Assembly: GCA_021788565.1 (NCBI GenBank)
Contig: JAJYKO010000323.1
Coordinates: 1-6,536 of the forward strand
From: Chloroflexota bacterium
GTDB taxonomy: Bacteria; Chloroflexota; UBA6077
Length of the DNA stretch: 6,536 nucleotides
Reading direction: 5' to 3'
Shown: one piece after another, positions 5,586 through 6,536 of the stretch
How the letters are laid out: every line of letters starts with the position of its first letter
Numbering within the stretch: position 1 is the stretch's first letter
Notes under the pieces: generated by a model
Databases searched by the model: none
The model's input: the letters and a program-made list of their open reading frames with translations, nothing else
What the model was told of the DNA's origin: nothing
Made by a program: the position numbers and the translations under genes

Positions 5586-6470
5586 GTGATCGACGTCCGG
5601 AACCTGAACTTTGGATACGCCAGGCCCGACGAGATCTATCGGGACTTCAGCTGGTCCGCGGGGAGCGGCGAGTCGTGGGTAGTATTGGGTCCCTCCGGCT
5701 GCGGCAAAACGACCCTTGTCCATCTGCTGGCCGGGCTCCGTCGCGCCAGCTCCGGCTCGGTCACGATTGATGGCATGGAGGTGACCGCCCCGCGCACCAG
5801 CACCGGCCTGATCCTCCAGGACCACGGCCTGTTGCCATGGGCGAAGGCCTGGGATAACGTCGCCATCGGCCTCAATATCCGCGGCGTATCGCCGGGGGAG
5901 CGCGACGCCAAGGTGCGCTACTGGCTGGAGCGGCTCCGCATCGATTCCGTCGCGCATAAGTATCCCGGACAGCTCTCCGGCGGCCAGCGGCAGAGGGTGG
6001 CCATAGCCCGCACCCTTGCGCTCAGCCCCTCGCTGCTGCTGATGGATGAGCCGTTTTCGTCTCTCGACTCCTCCACCCGCGAGGACCTCCAGGAGTTGGT
6101 CGCGCAGCTCTCGGAGGGCAGCGGCATGACGACGGTTCTGGTCACCCACGACATCCAGGAGGCGGTGTTCATGGGGCGGCGGATTCTGATAGCCGGCCGT
6201 CCGCCCATAGATCGCTGCACCTTCATCGATAACCCCAAGGCCAGACACCCTGGATATCGTCAGAGTTCCGAGTTCTTCGCGCGCTGTGCCGAGCTACGCG
6301 GCATCACCTCCGAATCTGGGACAGAGCGACGAGGGGACACGGGGAGTGGGAGAGAGGGTGAGGGGGAGATGCGGAGACGCGGGGACTCAGAACCCAGAAC
6401 CCAGAACCCAGAACTTGGCGCCCATAACCCATCACCTATTACCCACCTGGGACACCATGAGACCCCGTAA
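5586..6470 (+). CDS. ABC transporter ATP-binding protein, nitrate/sulfonate/taurine (SsuB/TauB) type
   Basis: Cytoplasmic ATPase powering the importer whose receptor is encoded just upstream and whose permease overlaps its 3' end. Starting at GTG 5586 (294 residues), all functional motifs are present: Walker A GPSGCGKTT at 35-43, Q-loop ILQDHGLLPW with Gln78, signature LSGGQRQR at 130-137, Walker B LLLMDEP with Glu155, D-loop SSLD, and switch His188 in VLVTHDIQEAVFMG. QDHGLLPW is characteristic of the SsuB/TauB/ThiZ subfamily. The domain and usual short C-terminus end near residue 245. Residues about 250-294 are charged, low-complexity and encoded by heptamer-repeat DNA, a tail that family members normally lack and that is probably a read-through product. 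The 3' end overlaps the permease start by 14 bases. No frameshift or lost catalytic residue is seen; the protein should be active. Confidence 0.92.
   Translation: MIDVRNLNFGYARPDEIYRDFSWSAGSGESWVVLGPSGCGKTTLVHLLAGLRRASSGSVTIDGMEVTAPRTSTGLILQDHGLLPWAKAWDNVAIGLNIRGVSPGERDAKVRYWLERLRIDSVAHKYPGQLSGGQRQRVAIARTLALSPSLLLMDEPFSSLDSSTREDLQELVAQLSEGSGMTTVLVTHDIQEAVFMGRRILIAGRPPIDRCTFIDNPKARHPGYRQSSEFFARCAELRGITSESGTERRGDTGSGREGEGEMRRRGDSEPRTQNPELGAHNPSPITHLGHHETP
6333..6448. repeat. Low-complexity heptamer block inside the 3' end of the ATPase gene
   Basis: The left part (6333-6386) is G-rich with irregular 7- to 8-base units of GGGGAC/GGGGAG type. The right part begins with three exact tandem CAGAACC units at 6388-6408 and one variant at 6409-6415. 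Four degenerate units of CCCATAA type follow at 6421-6448. The order, G-rich then C-rich, repeats that of 1553-1621. The block encodes the unusual ATPase tail and ends 8 bases before the permease start codon. Confidence 0.75.
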
Positions 6471-6536
6471 CATCCTGCTCGCCACCGCCCTGATCGCCGT
6501 CCTCTGGCAGCTCGCGGCTGTGCTGGTGAACAACGT
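6457..6536 (+). CDS. ABC transporter permease, first 26 codons (gene continues past the right edge)
   Basis: The frame from ATG 6457 gives MRPRNILLATALIAVLWQLA followed by AVLVNN to the window end. A short basic start followed by a hydrophobic helix with the WQLAAVLVN pattern is what SsuC/TauC/ThiX-type inner-membrane permeases of the BPD_transp_1 family show at their first transmembrane segment. It overlaps the ATPase gene by 14 bases in another frame, an arrangement common in importer operons. The ribosome binding site is weak (GGGA at 6449-6452), suggesting coupling to ATPase translation. Only about a tenth of the gene is visible, so the family call rests on the N-terminus and context. Confidence 0.75.
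   Translation, partial: MRPRNILLATALIAVLWQLAAVLVNN

Noticed and set aside
5501..5770. An 89-codon open frame overlapping the receptor-ATPase gap and the ATPase start
   Set aside because: It runs through the inverted repeat and then out of frame through the Walker A region of the ATPase; no motif or ribosome binding site supports it.
6388..6415. Telomere-like or CRISPR-like repeat from the CAGAACC units
   Set aside because: Only four contiguous 7-base copies without spacers; they fit the local heptamer pattern seen at other junctions.

Overview
The window is GC-rich bacterial chromosomal DNA with compact, mostly co-oriented genes. The gene types (a histidine ammonia-lyase with an intact MIO motif, a UbiD/UbiA pair, an NMT1-type ABC importer) and the short G- or C-rich heptamer repeats between genes fit a Chloroflexota-like or other deep-branching terrestrial or thermophilic bacterium. 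That placement is an impression from style, since no rRNA or marker gene is present.

Layout. Positions 1-725 (minus strand) hold the N-terminal half of a histidine ammonia-lyase gene that runs off the left edge. Positions 726-920 form a divergent regulatory region: a sigma70-like promoter facing right, a perfect 6-6-6 inverted repeat just downstream of its -10 box, and a weaker candidate promoter facing left. From 921 to the right edge every gene is on the plus strand: TetR-family regulator (921-1640), long-form UbiD-family decarboxylase (1640-3436), UbiA-family prenyltransferase (about 3601-4455), lipoprotein substrate-binding protein (4493-5482), ABC ATPase (5586-6470) and the first 26 codons of the permease (6457 onward). 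Spacing and overlaps suggest one transcription unit.

How the genes may work together. UbiD and UbiA homologues perform the decarboxylation and prenylation steps of ubiquinone synthesis and of the late futalosine-type menaquinone pathway. The three transporter genes encode a complete import module of the SsuABC/TauABC/ThiXYZ type with unknown substrate. A TetR repressor at the head of the unit, with a palindrome in its own promoter region, suggests one ligand controls quinone tailoring and uptake together. This is an inference from gene order.

The unusual part is between the genes. Every plus-strand junction carries repeat DNA. Four junctions have degenerate 7-base tandem units: G-rich then C-rich at 1553-1621, G-rich only at 4452-4486, a strong inverted repeat at 5481-5568, and G-rich then C-rich at 6333-6448. 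The UbiD-UbiA junction instead holds a 123-bp composite palindromic element (3471-3593) with 11-bp terminal inverted repeats and four internal hairpins. Two proteins (TetR and the ATPase) appear to have acquired C-terminal tails by reading through heptamer DNA, and two neighbouring genes have start or ribosome-binding signals that lie in or next to repeat DNA. The UbiD protein also seems to lack two acidic or histidine positions that bind metal in characterised members.
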